From Coemansia sp. RSA 922 (taxonomy: Eukaryota > Kickxellomycota > Kickxellomycetes > Kickxellales > Kickxellaceae), in assembly GCA_027577415.1 (NCBI GenBank), contig JANBQS010000167.1:1-29684 (forward strand): a DNA stretch of 29,684 nucleotides, given 5' to 3'. Both the position numbers and the translations under genes were made by a program. The notes below the pieces were generated by a model. It was not told the DNA's origin. It worked only from the letters and a program-made list of their open reading frames with translations, and did no database searches. Of this stretch, positions 18,560-28,492 are shown piece by piece. Each line of letters begins with the position of its first letter. Position 1 is the stretch's first letter.

Positions 18560-20314
18560 ATGCAAAATCTATCGCTCTTCCAGCTTCTCCCACACCATGT
18601 CGTTCAGATGGTGGTGAACCATCTGGTTGGCAGCTCTCGGCTTATATCTGTCCGTGTCACTCCTGAGACTGAAGAACATAAGTTGCTCCTGTTGTCGCTA
18701 ATGCAGGTCTGTCAAAACTTTCGGGTCATTGCCTCGGTGAGCTTTTACAGAGCCAACACGGTGAAGTTCTGCGGCAGCAGTTATCATGACAATGAGGTGA
18801 CGGAGTACCACTGGACACATCGCCTTCGAAAGTTCTACCGCAATACGCACCACTTGGCTCAAGAGGTGCGTATAATACTGGACAAGCCGGGCGTCTTTTA
18901 TGGCCAGGTTCTGGATGGGCTATCGAAAGTACCCTGCAAAGATTGTACGTTTTCACAAGCTCGCAAACTCAAGTTCATTTTCTATGCATCTCTTGCTCAA
19001 AAGATGGATTGCTATGGCGAGCGGCGTGGAGAGCCAGCGCAGCCGTAGCGATTGCGAATGCAGCAACAGAAAGTGCTAGCGTACGAAGCGGGTAAAACAT
19101 CCGAGGTAGATGCAAATATCAGCGCGTTTATAGAGCGAATCAAGCAGATGGCGCCCATGGTTCGCGAGATCGAGGTAGAGTGTGGAGAGATCTATGTTGA
19201 CAAGTACCCAGAGACAGAGTACTTCAAAAAGTTGTTGGTACGGCTCTTCCAGCTTACTCCTCGTGTTGTTCACCGGATTTGCGACGAAGCTGCGCCGGTT
19301 GATCTTTTGGCGGATGGTATCTTCAACTTGGTACACATCGACATTGAATCCCAAAATATCGATCCTATTGCGCAAATGGCACGACAAAGCGCGATGACAC
19401 TGCAGTATCTTGCCATCGAGACTCGCGGATATGGAGACGCCACGGACCTTATCAGGGATGCTGACGGCGGTTTTATAGAGTACCCCCGATTGCGAGTGTT
19501 GAAGCTAGAGTATTATTCCGGGAAGTTTAGGGGCGGAAAGCCGGTGTTTCCCGGTGCAGCGCCGTTTCCCAGTCTTCAGCTTTTAAGGATTAGCGACTAT
19601 CCGTTTGGCGACGATGTAGTATTCAGAAGAAACGCAGCTACGCTTGAATACCTAGATTTGGAGGCCGATAGCAAGATCATGGAGATGTTCAAGGAACGCA
19701 GTTTGTTTACTCCAACCAGCCACCCAAAGCTGCAGTACGTCAAGTTTGAGTGCGACTTAGGATTTGCACCATATCCATTTGCAACAGACACGACTTACTT
19801 TCAGTTTCTACTAAACGTTGGACCTAGCGCGGCTGCGCGGGGGTTTTCCCGCATACATTCGGTGTCCAGAATTTCTGCTGCTCTTTCGCTCCTTGGTGAT
19901 TATCTCAGCATCCAGGTTCTATGCTTGCCCGATGCATTCCTGTCGCTCTGGGACGCCATTACCATCATCAAGTTGCTCCCGTATCTATCGGATCTGCATA
20001 GTGCACTCCCTGTTCTAGGCATGCCACCTAGCAAAGTTGCTGAGGACGAGCTCCCCGCTTATACGATTGCAAAATATACACAAATGAGTAAGCGATTCCG
20101 ATGCTGGCATCTCACCCTTATCTCAGAGACCCCCTTCAAAGAGGCTATAAACTGTGTGCTGTTGCTGGCACTGATATGCTCGAACTTTGACTTGTGTGAC
20201 CCGCCTAAGGACGTGTACAATAGGGGCTTTATGGATCAACTTGAGAAGGCCATTGATTTGGACGGATTTAAAAGATATGCACTTCGCCTGCGCCGCTTAC
20301 TATTTACTAAATAG
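18560..20314 (+). pseudogene. F-box/LRR-like protein gene interrupted by one in-frame TAG
   Basis: A single frame of 585 codons runs from the ATG at 18560 (MQNLSLFQLLPHHVVQMVVN) to a TAA at 20312-20314, broken only by TAG at 19046-19048. The N-terminus (LPHHVVQMVVNHLVGSSR, then MQVCQNFRVIA) has the feel of an F-box-like helical start. The long C-terminal part has irregular leucine-rich strands (LRVLKLEYY, LQLLRISDYPF, LEYLDLEAD, LQYVKFECDL), as in fungal F-box/LRR proteins that select targets for SCF ubiquitin ligases. The stop falls in a low-conservation linker between IFYASLAQK and DANISAFIERIKQMAP. A GTACGT donor (18945) paired with GTGCTAG (ending 19079) would remove the TAG in frame as a 135-bp intron, but there is no good branch site and it would delete a strand-like segment (ARKLKFIFY). 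Either recently inactivated, spliced, or a sequencing error. Confidence 0.6.
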
Positions 20315-20365
20315 CCGACTTGAGTTTTCAGTAATATTCAGTTAGTATGTCTATCGCCATTATTC

Positions 20366-20642
20366 TTATCTGTTGAGCTTGTGAGCTAGATTGCTCCACT
20401 CATTAATCATACAGGGATCAGAGCAAAAAATGGTGTCTCTGATATCAATTGCCAAAGGCCCAATGCATATGTCAGTGAACAGGTAGGCTTTGTTTTGGTA
20501 TATAAATCCCCGTCCATCCTGCCTCAAAGGAGGGAGTCGGGAAGTGTCGTTTGGTTGTATCTTCTTTAATATTTAGCTTTATCGTGTAATATTGATAGAC
20601 TTTGGCAAAGGTAAGCTTGTCCTTGCTAGCCACAGAAACCAT
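20366..20642 (-). pseudogene. Degraded coding fragment, family unknown
   Basis: A minus-strand ATG at 20642 opens 56 codons (MVSVASKDKLTFAKVYQYYT; FEAGWTGIYIPKQS). A shift of frame then continues for 38 codons (DIRDTIFCSDPCMINEWSNL) to a TAA at 20366. Both halves look like ordinary soluble protein, and together they suggest one frameshifted gene. The fragment lies directly downstream of the FunK1 remnant on the same strand but does not look like the missing kinase core. I do not recognise the family. Confidence 0.35.
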
Positions 20643-20681
20643 GAGTGGCCTGTCTTCGTTAGCTCTCTTAGTAGGTCTGAG

Positions 20682-21612
20682 CTAGATTACTAATAAGCAG
20701 CTGGTGTGGTGACCAAGTAAGTGATTGGTGATGCAGATTATGTTTGAGAAATAATATTGTCTTGCTATCGTCGCTGTTGCCATTATTGCTGCTGCTATCC
20801 TCGTCGTTGCTGTCTGGGCAATCAATCTGCCAACACCTCAGATCAGGCAAGTATTGCATAGTGGGGTCGTGACTGAGCTGCGAATCGTCGCACAGTGACA
20901 TGTTAATCAGGAGCCTAACAAATGCATGACGGTCTTTGAGCAAGGTGACATCCATTGGCTCGGACTCCACGATTTTGGAATGTCCCAAATCGAAAATACG
21001 TACATCGCCAGCACATGCTGTAAAGCCTAATGCAGAGCGCTAGTTGTAATGTTCTGCGTACTTTTGCTGCATGTACTGGTGTAATTCGACAAATGCTTCA
21101 TCAACAGCATCATTTCACTTTTTGACTTTGAAGGTGCTGTAAAACAGGTAGTAACTAGTGTGACCACACAGTTTTGTAGCTGCGTCGTGTCTAGAGTCGA
21201 CTAGTCCAATGTCGATTTGCGCAGGGCTATCTGAGTCCTCTGGATTATTGTCGACATCTTTGCCAGGGAGAAGCAAGCGACATCCTTGCCTGGCTTCTGC
21301 GGAGAGGTTGCTGGACTGAATACCACCTTTGACGAAGTGAGCGAAGTATGCAACGAAGGACTGTATTGACCTGTACATGTTGTTCTCCGAGCCTGCATAA
21401 GCACTCTCTGTCCTTGTCCGCTTTTTAATGTCTTTGACACATGCCTCTAGGCGGGAACTGCTGACATTATACCTGCTGTGTCTCATTGGCTTGGTCATAG
21501 GCGTAACGCCCCCATTCTCTTTGTTGTCTTCAGATTCGGCTTTGCTAAGGCGATCTTCCAGATCCTCAGTGACCTCACCCGCAATCCGCTCGGCTAGGAG
21601 CTTCAGTATTGC
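20682..21612 (-). pseudogene. Remnant of a fungal-type protein kinase (FunK1 family)
   Basis: One minus-strand frame reads through most of this stretch, with TGA at 21115-21117 and TAG at 21040-21042, then shifts frame at about 20755, where one extra A seems inserted in aagacaatattattt. Segments match the N-terminal, pre-kinase half of FunK1 proteins: RYNVSSSRLEACVKDIKK, MYRSIQSFVAYFAHFVKGG, DVRIFDLGHSK, MDVTLLKDRHAFVRLLINMS, DPTMQYLPDLRCWQIDCPD and, after the shift, YYFSNIICITNHLLGHHTSC. The kinase core that should follow (VAIK-like Lys, HRD, DFG) is absent; the reading ends at a TAG at 20682. FunK1 genes are an expanded fungal family of uncertain role. This copy is truncated and dead. It ends 164 bp upstream of the MIS12 start, on the opposite strand. 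Confidence 0.75.
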
Positions 21613-21776
21613 TCAAATTGGGTTCTTTGTTGACGCTAGTTGTGATTTGATCGCCTGGTGATTAGTTAGGCGTCCTTTATGCCTAGCTATTCTTCTCCGT
21701 TTAGCTAATTCTCTTCTTCTTTCTTAGGTTTTTATTTTGGTCATTTATACTTTGTTTACTATTTCTTCTTTAAAGT

Positions 21777-22805
21777 ATGCTTGAGAGCGAACACGATTTC
21801 CCCCCTTTGGAGAGCGCTGCCGTCGAGAGCACAGGCACTGCTGCCACTAGCGAGGCGACTGACTTGGCAAAACCGGAGGATACAGCAGTGTCTGCGCCTA
21901 CCATTCCCGAATCTATGGTTGTGGACGAATGCATTCCGGCGGCTAGTGGCTCATTTGACGCAGCAGTCATATGTACGCCGACGAAGGGCAATGGAGCCAA
22001 GACAGCTAGCAATTTGAGCGAGGAGATACTTGGAGCTACGCCTGGACGCCACACGAGCCCCGAGTTCAAGTGTGTGTATCCGCCCAGCGAGGATGCGCAG
22101 AGCTTGATTGTGGAGCACTTTGGCTTTTTGCCCATCTCGTTTATTGACGAGATCATCAACGCGGCCAATGACACGATATACCGCGCAACAGACGCGCTGA
22201 GCAAGTTTGTAGAAACGGAGCAAGGCAGCAGCGAGGCGACCAGCCAAGCAGTGAATAAGGCCGAGACGCTTCTAGAGCATGCGGTGGACAAGAACTTTGA
22301 CAAGTTTGAGCTGTACGCACTGCGCAACCTGTTCAACGTTCCGCGTGGCCTTGAAGACTACATTGTTATGCCTCACCGACGCGCAGACATTTGCAGCAGT
22401 CCACAGGTCTTTGCAGAGGATGAGGCTGAATTGGACCAGGAACTGGAGGAAGTGCGGCGGCAACTGGTGGCAAACAACTTGCTCAAGACCAAGCTCCAGT
22501 GCGACACGGCCAAGGTCGAGCGTGGTGTGCGGCGGTTGCGTGCCCTGAACGAACAGCTGCATATAGGCGAGATTGCGCAACGGACCCTAACAGATCCAGT
22601 GCCCGCCGTGGTCGCTGACATGCGTGCCCAGGTTGACGAAATCACGCGGCTGGTCGACCAGCTGGAATTGGTCACGGAGTCTGGCAGTCTGGCGTCACTG
22701 GACGCACTTAACGATCCCGCTGCTCGAGACATCTATCTTGCACGTATAGCAGACATCCAAGTCTCTGGCTGGGAGAGCCGCCAAGCCCAGCTCCGGACTC
22801 AATAA
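21777..22805 (+). CDS. MIS12: Kinetochore protein Mis12/Mtw1
   Basis: Single-exon gene of 342 residues. Mis12/Mtw1 is a core subunit of the Mis12 (MIND) complex, which links inner-kinetochore CENP-C to the Ndc80 complex and Knl1. The Mis12 domain spans about residues 104-200: LIVEHFGFLPISFIDEIINA is the conserved opening, and LLEHAVDKNFDKFELYALRN the conserved central helix, followed by a short PHRR segment. Residues about 220-330 are coiled coil (LDQELEEVRRQLVANNLL onward). The N-terminal ~100 residues are acidic, Ser/Thr/Ala-rich and poorly conserved. The length is close to that of fungal homologues. The next gene on the strand starts 146 bp downstream. Confidence 0.9.
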   Translation: MLESEHDFPPLESAAVESTGTAATSEATDLAKPEDTAVSAPTIPESMVVDECIPAASGSFDAAVICTPTKGNGAKTASNLSEEILGATPGRHTSPEFKCVYPPSEDAQSLIVEHFGFLPISFIDEIINAANDTIYRATDALSKFVETEQGSSEATSQAVNKAETLLEHAVDKNFDKFELYALRNLFNVPRGLEDYIVMPHRRADICSSPQVFAEDEAELDQELEEVRRQLVANNLLKTKLQCDTAKVERGVRRLRALNEQLHIGEIAQRTLTDPVPAVVADMRAQVDEITRLVDQLELVTESGSLASLDALNDPAARDIYLARIADIQVSGWESRQAQLRTQ

Positions 22806-22951
22806 TCAAAAGGGGCAATGTTGCCATGTTTATTTTTTTGGTCCCGTGTGACGTAAATAACCCCTGCTCCCAGGCCCCCCTTGCACCCTTTCTTGTCTTT
22901 CTAATTTTTTTTATTCAATTCTTTTTTATTATTATCGAATTTCTCTTGACA

Positions 22952-24190
22952 ATGGAGCAGATACGCTACGTTAAAATACCCTTGGCCGAAACTCGCACTG
23001 AGCCGGACCACCATGTCGCGTATGCTCTTAATGTCCAGGGTCCTGTACGTTCGTGGACGGTGTGGCACCGCTACAACGACTTTCTCACACTAGCTTACGA
23101 GCTGGAGAGAGAGTTTCCTGGCACTACTACGCCAGCTACATTGCCGCCCAAAACACTGTCTTCGTGGTTCGCCAAAGTTACAGCTGGCGACAGCAGTAGC
23201 AACTTGGAGTTTATCGAGGAACGAAGACACAGTCTTGAGCGCTATATCCAGGGCATGATAATGAGCGACGACGACCGGTGGCGCACGTCAAAAGCGCTAC
23301 AACGGTTTTTGGCTCCTGCTGGAAAGGGCTCGAAATACCTAGCTGGCAAAAACGGGCCATCAAGTATAGGCGGTACAGCCTCAGAGACCGGGTCAATTGA
23401 CTCAGACATGGGATGGGTTACAGCGGGCTCATGGCTGAACGACCAGCGCGACGCAGAGCAGATTATACGCGATGTGCGCCAAAGCTTACTTCGGCGCGAG
23501 AACGCACTGACGCGCAACGAGGTGTCTGTGTCTCACCAGTGCTTGTCGCAGGCCAAGCGCCAGCTCACTGACCTGGGTCGTACTCTAAAGGCGCTGGAGC
23601 AAGGCTTGGAACAGATCAGCTCTAGCTTGGCGGCAGGAGAGCTACTTCGGCGGCAAGATATGCTAATGCGGCTGAACGAAGAAAAGGCCAATTTGACTCA
23701 GTTAGTGCTTGGCCCAGGCGTTGTCTCTGGAGGCAGCGACAGGGCTGCTCTGCTCAGTGGTGCATCGACAGCCAACAAAAATACGCGGCTAATTGGGCGA
23801 GCCGGCGGTAGCAACACAACAGCGACAGGCAACGGGGGCTCTTACAACATGCCTGGAGCCATGCCTGTGCGTACACACAAGCTTGACGACCATGGGACAC
23901 CGCAGCCGCGTAGCCGTAGGATATTTGGAAACAGCAACCCGCCCCAAGAGACGAACCAGACTCGTGGTCTTGATAGCCAGGGACTTTTGCAGCTTCAGAC
24001 GGAGCGAATGCGAGAGCAAGACCTTGTTGCTGTCGAGTTTAGCGCTCTATTGCGGCGCCAGCGCGAAATGGGTGAGACGATTGGCAACGAACTTGATCTG
24101 CAGAACCAGCTCCTGACTGAGCTGGACCAGGATATGGATCGCACAGGTAGCAAGCTCGCTGCCGCCAGACGCCAGGCCAACAAGTTGTAG
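22952..24190 (+). CDS. VAM7: Vam7-like PX-domain Qc-SNARE
   Basis: Single-exon gene of 412 residues. Vam7 binds PI3P on vacuoles and supplies a Qc helix for homotypic vacuole fusion with the HOPS tether. Residues 1-115 are a PX domain (RYVKIPLAETRTE; WHRYNDFLTLAYELEREFP, whose RYNDF is the phosphoinositide-binding motif; LPPKTLSSW; EERRHSLERYIQGMI). A helical middle region (about 165-250) and a low-complexity linker lead to a C-terminal SNARE motif (about 345-405), with the zero-layer Gln at about residue 384 in ELDLQNQLLTELDQDMDRTG. There is no C-terminal transmembrane segment, as in yeast Vam7. I chose the ATG at 22952 (MEQIRYV). An in-frame ATG at 22826 would add 42 residues, mostly hydrophobic, which I take as leader sequence. 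Confidence 0.88.
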   Translation: MEQIRYVKIPLAETRTEPDHHVAYALNVQGPVRSWTVWHRYNDFLTLAYELEREFPGTTTPATLPPKTLSSWFAKVTAGDSSSNLEFIEERRHSLERYIQGMIMSDDDRWRTSKALQRFLAPAGKGSKYLAGKNGPSSIGGTASETGSIDSDMGWVTAGSWLNDQRDAEQIIRDVRQSLLRRENALTRNEVSVSHQCLSQAKRQLTDLGRTLKALEQGLEQISSSLAAGELLRRQDMLMRLNEEKANLTQLVLGPGVVSGGSDRAALLSGASTANKNTRLIGRAGGSNTTATGNGGSYNMPGAMPVRTHKLDDHGTPQPRSRRIFGNSNPPQETNQTRGLDSQGLLQLQTERMREQDLVAVEFSALLRRQREMGETIGNELDLQNQLLTELDQDMDRTGSKLAAARRQANKL

Positions 24191-24233
24191 TATGCTTCAT
24201 TTAATTTTAAACATGTTATCTCGTCGAAGCAAA

Positions 24234-25265
24234 CTAGCGATTTAATCGGTCCCTGCTAAGACCCTTACTAGCGCCGCTATGGTAGGAGCTGTCGGGAGAC
24301 CGTGAGCGCCTTCGAGTAGTCCCTGCGTGGCTACGACCGCTGCCGCTGCTAGCTGTATTTTGTAGTCCCTTTCGGAGCAGCTCTTGCCGCATAATTCCTT
24401 CGGCCGCCGTAGGCCTGGTTGGCAGTGGCTTGGAGGCCACGACTCGCCCCTCACCAGCTCCGCCACTCGTCGGAGTCATTTTGCTCAGCGAGCCTTGCTG
24501 TGAGGCCAGTGCTGCCTTGAACGGGTTGGGCCTTGCCAAGTTGGGCTTTGTTTTGAGCTTGTTTGGTTTTAGCAGCCCTGACTGACCCAGCGACTCTTTT
24601 ACGGGCGCAACTTTCCACGTGAGCTTTATCGGCTGTTCTGTACCGTCACGCTTCAGGTCAGTAGCCACGGATGACTCGGGTCCTGTTGATTCCGGAGCCT
24701 GACTAGCTCCGGCTTGTGACTTTTGCGCTCGCTCGATCTGTTCTTGTAGTAGCATCTGTTCGCGCTGTTCATCGTCCATCTCTTGGCGCTCCTTTTTCGT
24801 TATTGCAGCCTTTCTGGCCAAGGCCTCGGGGCTATTATCTATCCACTCTATGAGCCATCCTCGCTCCGAATCTTCAACACGGCACTTGCCCTCGCGACCC
24901 AAGTACATGGCAAAGTCAGAAAGTGTATCCCACTTTGTAGCGTTCATGTGAAGATGCTGTCGATCGGCAATTATTTCCTGGTACACTTGGTTGGCGTGCA
25001 CCTTTTTGGTGCCGTAGCGGCGGGAAAGAATGGATAGGAAGACTTGTTCGAATTCTTGGGAAAACTGTTCGACGTATCGTTCGGGGTTTTCGGCGAATAT
25101 GGACATTTGGCGTTGGTGTGCCTCGGAGGCGCAGTGGCATTTGAATCCGTTTTGGTCTCGGCATTGCTTCTCACACATCTGGCAGTACCACCGTAGTCGC
25201 TGTAAGCCTTTGGCCTTCATGCGGTTTGCTGCCGCCTTGGCAGTCATAAACTCATGTTTCGCCAT
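24234..25265 (-). CDS. KIN17: DNA/RNA-binding protein KIN17
   Basis: Single-exon gene of 343 residues. KIN17 is a nuclear zinc-finger protein linked to DNA replication, damage response and splicing. The N-terminus is highly conserved: KAAANRMKAKGLQRLRWYCQ, then a C2H2-type finger using Cys28, Cys31, His44 and His50 (CQMCEKQCRDQNGFKCH). The winged-helix middle domain follows (about 51-160: FGTK-like RRYGTKKVHANQVYQEII, HLHMNATKWDTLSDFAMYLG, GWLIEWIDN), then a charged coiled coil (ERQEMDDEQREQMLLQEQIE). The tail is basic and Ser/Arg-rich (TTRRRSRSPDSSYHSG). The tandem KOW/SH3-like C-terminal domain of animal KIN17 (about 393 residues in human) is missing, as I would expect in many fungal forms. 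The stop lies 43 bp from that of the convergent VAM7 gene. Confidence 0.93.
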   Translation of the reverse strand: MAKHEFMTAKAAANRMKAKGLQRLRWYCQMCEKQCRDQNGFKCHCASEAHQRQMSIFAENPERYVEQFSQEFEQVFLSILSRRYGTKKVHANQVYQEIIADRQHLHMNATKWDTLSDFAMYLGREGKCRVEDSERGWLIEWIDNSPEALARKAAITKKERQEMDDEQREQMLLQEQIERAQKSQAGASQAPESTGPESSVATDLKRDGTEQPIKLTWKVAPVKESLGQSGLLKPNKLKTKPNLARPNPFKAALASQQGSLSKMTPTSGGAGEGRVVASKPLPTRPTAAEGIMRQELLRKGLQNTASSGSGRSHAGTTRRRSRSPDSSYHSGASKGLSRDRLNR

Positions 25266-26036
25266 TATGCGTGTTGGTTGTGTCTGTGTTTGGTCGCTGT
25301 CGTACGACCACGATTGTATGAACTTTGTAGAATAGAGAGATGGATGTGGCAATTAGTCATCCAATAACCTCCAGCGTAAATTGCATATGCCTAATGTAGC
25401 GTAAATCTGGCGATTATGGACCGAGTTTGGGTGTTGCGCCTCAATCCCTCTTTTTTTATTATATTTTCTAGACCTCTATGAACAATAATAAAAATACTCG
25501 GGGTTCCAAATTAGGATAATACAAGTATATGACCACCCATCACCGAGAGAGCTTGTTGTGAAAACAATGGTCTCCTTTTTTTTCTCTTTGACCCCTATAC
25601 TCCGCACCGAACCTTTTCCGATATTGACATTGCTTGAACATTTGGGGGTGTTTTGGATAGTGAGAGTCGCTTGTGACTTGTCGTCCTGCTGTGCAGAAGC
25701 CCTTTGCGCACCTCATGTCGGTGGTAAATCCGCTGTCTATTTGCCATGCCTGCATACAAGCATCGCTTTGGAATACTGGTGCCAATGTACCTGCAAGAAA
25801 AAAGTGGCTTGCGTGCTGCTGAGCTTCCATTTATCTGCCGGCATTATAGCGATAAATGCATTGTTATGTGGAAATAGGCACTAGGTCAGTTGCTCGGGTA
25901 TATCCTCAAAAAAAGCACACACCTTTTTCTTCTCTGCACTTGTATTTTTCACACCACTTTTCTTTTCTTTACTTTTTTTTACTAGTCATTTTTACCTGAG
26001 CAAAAAGAGGGGTGGGCAGTACTTTTCGTACACATT
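25266..26036. other. Divergent promoter region (KIN17 / Zn2Cys6 gene)
   Basis: About 770 bp between divergent starts. The 110 bases before the Zn2Cys6 gene are strongly T/C-rich (about 25918-25995), a common leader pattern in this window. Open frames on both strands near 25540-25884 overlap each other and have no recognisable domain, so I do not call them genes. Confidence 0.5.
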
Positions 26037-28475
26037 ATGTCACAGTTTCTACGTATCGACTCGCTGTTAAACACTGGCAGCGAAAGTTCGAGTCAGCCGG
26101 CGACCGAACTATCGACAACAAGTGGCGGACCGCCGCAGCAGCTCCTATTCCAGCCGGAAATGACCTATGTAGCACCGCCCCCTACAAATATTAGCTCGTA
26201 CTCTTATCCGCAGCTGCCATTTATGCAAAAGAATACGCCACAACAGCCCTATCTTGGAAGAGTCCCTTTGGCAGGCACTACGGAAAAAAATCCACGTGAT
26301 CAACGAGTAGCCCGGAGCCAGCTGCCGTTTTCTGTGTACGACAACCGATACTGGCCATATGTACCGCAAGGACCGAATTTTTCGGTTCCTGCAGCCAGCG
26401 TACCGGTGCAACCGCTGCCTGCTGCCAATATACTTGCAATTTCCGAGCGCAGTTTTATTCCTTGGCAGCGTCACCGGCGCTCACGTGCGTGCGAGAGCTG
26501 CCACTACAGAAAGACCAAATGCGAAGGCGATGGCGCCAAGTGTAATAACTGTGCGAGATTCAACTATGAGTGCACGTGGACGCCAAAGAGGAAGCGCGGT
26601 CCGAAACCAAAGTCAAAATCCAAGCCCACCGAAAGCAGCAGTTCAGCTCCTCTGTCTCAGCAATGCTCCACGCCGTTTTCAGCCGACGACAGCGCTTTGC
26701 CTGGCGCCACTAGCTTTACAATCAGCAGCTTGACAACAAATTCGCCACGCAATGACAACTCAGTAGAAGCTCCTGATAGCCGGGCCGGTACTCATGAGGG
26801 CGGGCACCCTAGCAGCTCGGAATCCAGCGAGACACCAAAACATTCGTTTGTCGGCTCATTGGGAGATACGCCGGAGGAGACTATGCGGCGCTTTTACTCG
26901 GACGAGGTTTCGCAGGAGACTCGCGACACGATCATTTATTACATGGACTACTTTTATGGCGTGTGTCCGATATTCCACCCAGCGACGTTGGTGCGTCGAG
27001 TAGTGGAGGGCAAAGTCGATCCACTGCTTATTCAAGCTATGCGAGCGTCGGCAGCACGAGTTATTACCAAGCACACCGGGGTATATGTTGACGTTGACAA
27101 GGCGATTGAAGATGTGCAGCAAAAGCTGTTGCTGGGCCTGGACAATCCCAGTTTGGACTATGTACGCGCGGTCGTTCTCCTCGCATCGCTAAAGGGTGGC
27201 GAGTGCAAATTTATGTCTTATAACTCGTTGTCTTGTCTAGCGTCGAGTCTGGTCACTCGGCTTGGCTGGCACACTATCGATCTCGCCAACGACAATGCTG
27301 AACTATCCTGGGACGACTGGATCGATACAGAGCTTAAGCGCCGCACGTTCTGGGTTGCCTACGAAATCGACAGCTACTTGGGCCTACTCAGCGACCGGCC
27401 CATGACTATCAGCGAGTCGCGTTTGTACGTCTCAGCGCCGAGATCAGATCACACTTGGGACGACATATTAGTAATGAAGGCTGACAATTGACCAGCGAGC
27501 TACCAAACTAACATGCCACAGAGCGAGATCCTGCGGACGGGATACTTGCTGCAGCCGTTTGTGGAAGGGTGCAGCTTGACGGCGCTTACATCGTGTGTAA
27601 ACACGTTTCTCTGGAATGCCAAACTAAGCTTTTCCAAGCACCCTCTGACCAATACGTGTTTACCAAACCTTCGGTACTTGGAGGTCCCAGCGATTGTCCC
27701 CATGCAGCGGCCAGCTGGCTTAGCGAGCTTGTTTGAGTATCCGCGGTTTGCTGAGCTGGACCAGATGCTCAATGAGTGGCGAGGCAATCTGGTGCGCGCC
27801 GACGATATGAAGCACCTGTGGAAGCCCGAGCACTCATTTACGGCCTTTGGCGGCCTCGAGCACCGTCACTTTATTATGCGCATCCGCTACTTTTGCCTGT
27901 ACGCGTACTCTGTGCCTCTGGTGCACATTTTGCACTTTGCCAATCGCCCGTCGTTTTTTGGTCAAGACACAACTGCGCTGTCCAGCTCGATATCGTCGTT
28001 GGCTTCTACCGACTCTATCGAGAATAGCGCCATTCGCGAGATGCTGTCCTCGGCGTTTTCCGACTTGCTCAACGACGGCATTTTGGCGTACGACATTGTG
28101 GAGGAGTCGTGGAACATTTGCCTAGAAGCCGTACACGACATTATCGCGTTTATAGATCGGAATAGCGATATTCCGCTGGACCGCTGTGACCAAGTCATGC
28201 CGTTTTGCCTGTTTACCTCGATGACGGTGCTTATTCGCCAGATCCGCCGCTGTCGCAAGGATATAGAGACTAGGCGGAAGAAACACAGCAGAGAGGGACT
28301 CCACAAGGCCTATGCCGAGCTGTCCAAAAATGTCACGGCACTCAACCGCCTGTGGGCCATGCTCAAGGGCCTGGATCTGATTTGGCGCACTGACAGCATG
28401 GAGCTGCTGTTGCGCACGATGCGTATAGAAGAAGTGTCAAACACAGCCGACCTTATTTCTGACCTATCACTTTGA
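26037..28475 (+). CDS. Zn(II)2Cys6 fungal-specific transcription factor, two exons
   Basis: Exons 26037-27470 and 27522-28475 give 795 residues. The binuclear cluster lies at about residues 150-180: C-x2-C-x6-C-x6-C-x2-C-x6-C (ACESCHYRKTKCEGDGAKC, NNCARFNYEC), followed by a basic linker KRKRGPKPKSKSK for DNA contact. From about residue 284 to 560 there is the fungal_trans (PF04082) regulatory domain (YYMDYFYGVCPIFHP; SCLASSLVTRLGWHTID; ELKRRTFWVAYEIDSYLGLL). The second exon continues the helical regulatory region. The 51-bp intron has a GTAATG donor, a perfect ACTAAC branch site and a CCACAG acceptor, and joins Leu to Ser in phase 0. Such proteins bind CGG triplets and control metabolic, drug or developmental genes; the target here is unknown. 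It diverges from KIN17. Confidence 0.9.
27471..27521 (+). other. 51-bp intron of the Zn2Cys6 gene
   Basis: Donor GTAATG, branch site CTAAC at 27508-27512, acceptor CACAG ending at 27521. Without removal the frame stops at a TGA inside the following sequence (27489). With removal the regulatory domain continues without a break. Confidence 0.88.
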
Positions 28476-28492
28476 GTGCAGCTTTGTCAAAT

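Noticed and set aside
1236..25265. Functional cluster of chromosome-maintenance genes (WAPL, TFIIIC, MIS12, KIN17)
   Set aside because: They are separated by unrelated genes (PEX13, ABC transporter, VAM7) on both strands; co-location is more likely chance in a compact genome.
25540..25884. Overlapping open frames of about 96 and 108 codons on opposite strands
   Set aside because: They lie in the divergent promoter of KIN17 and the Zn2Cys6 gene, one lacks an ATG-led family signature, and neither shows a domain.
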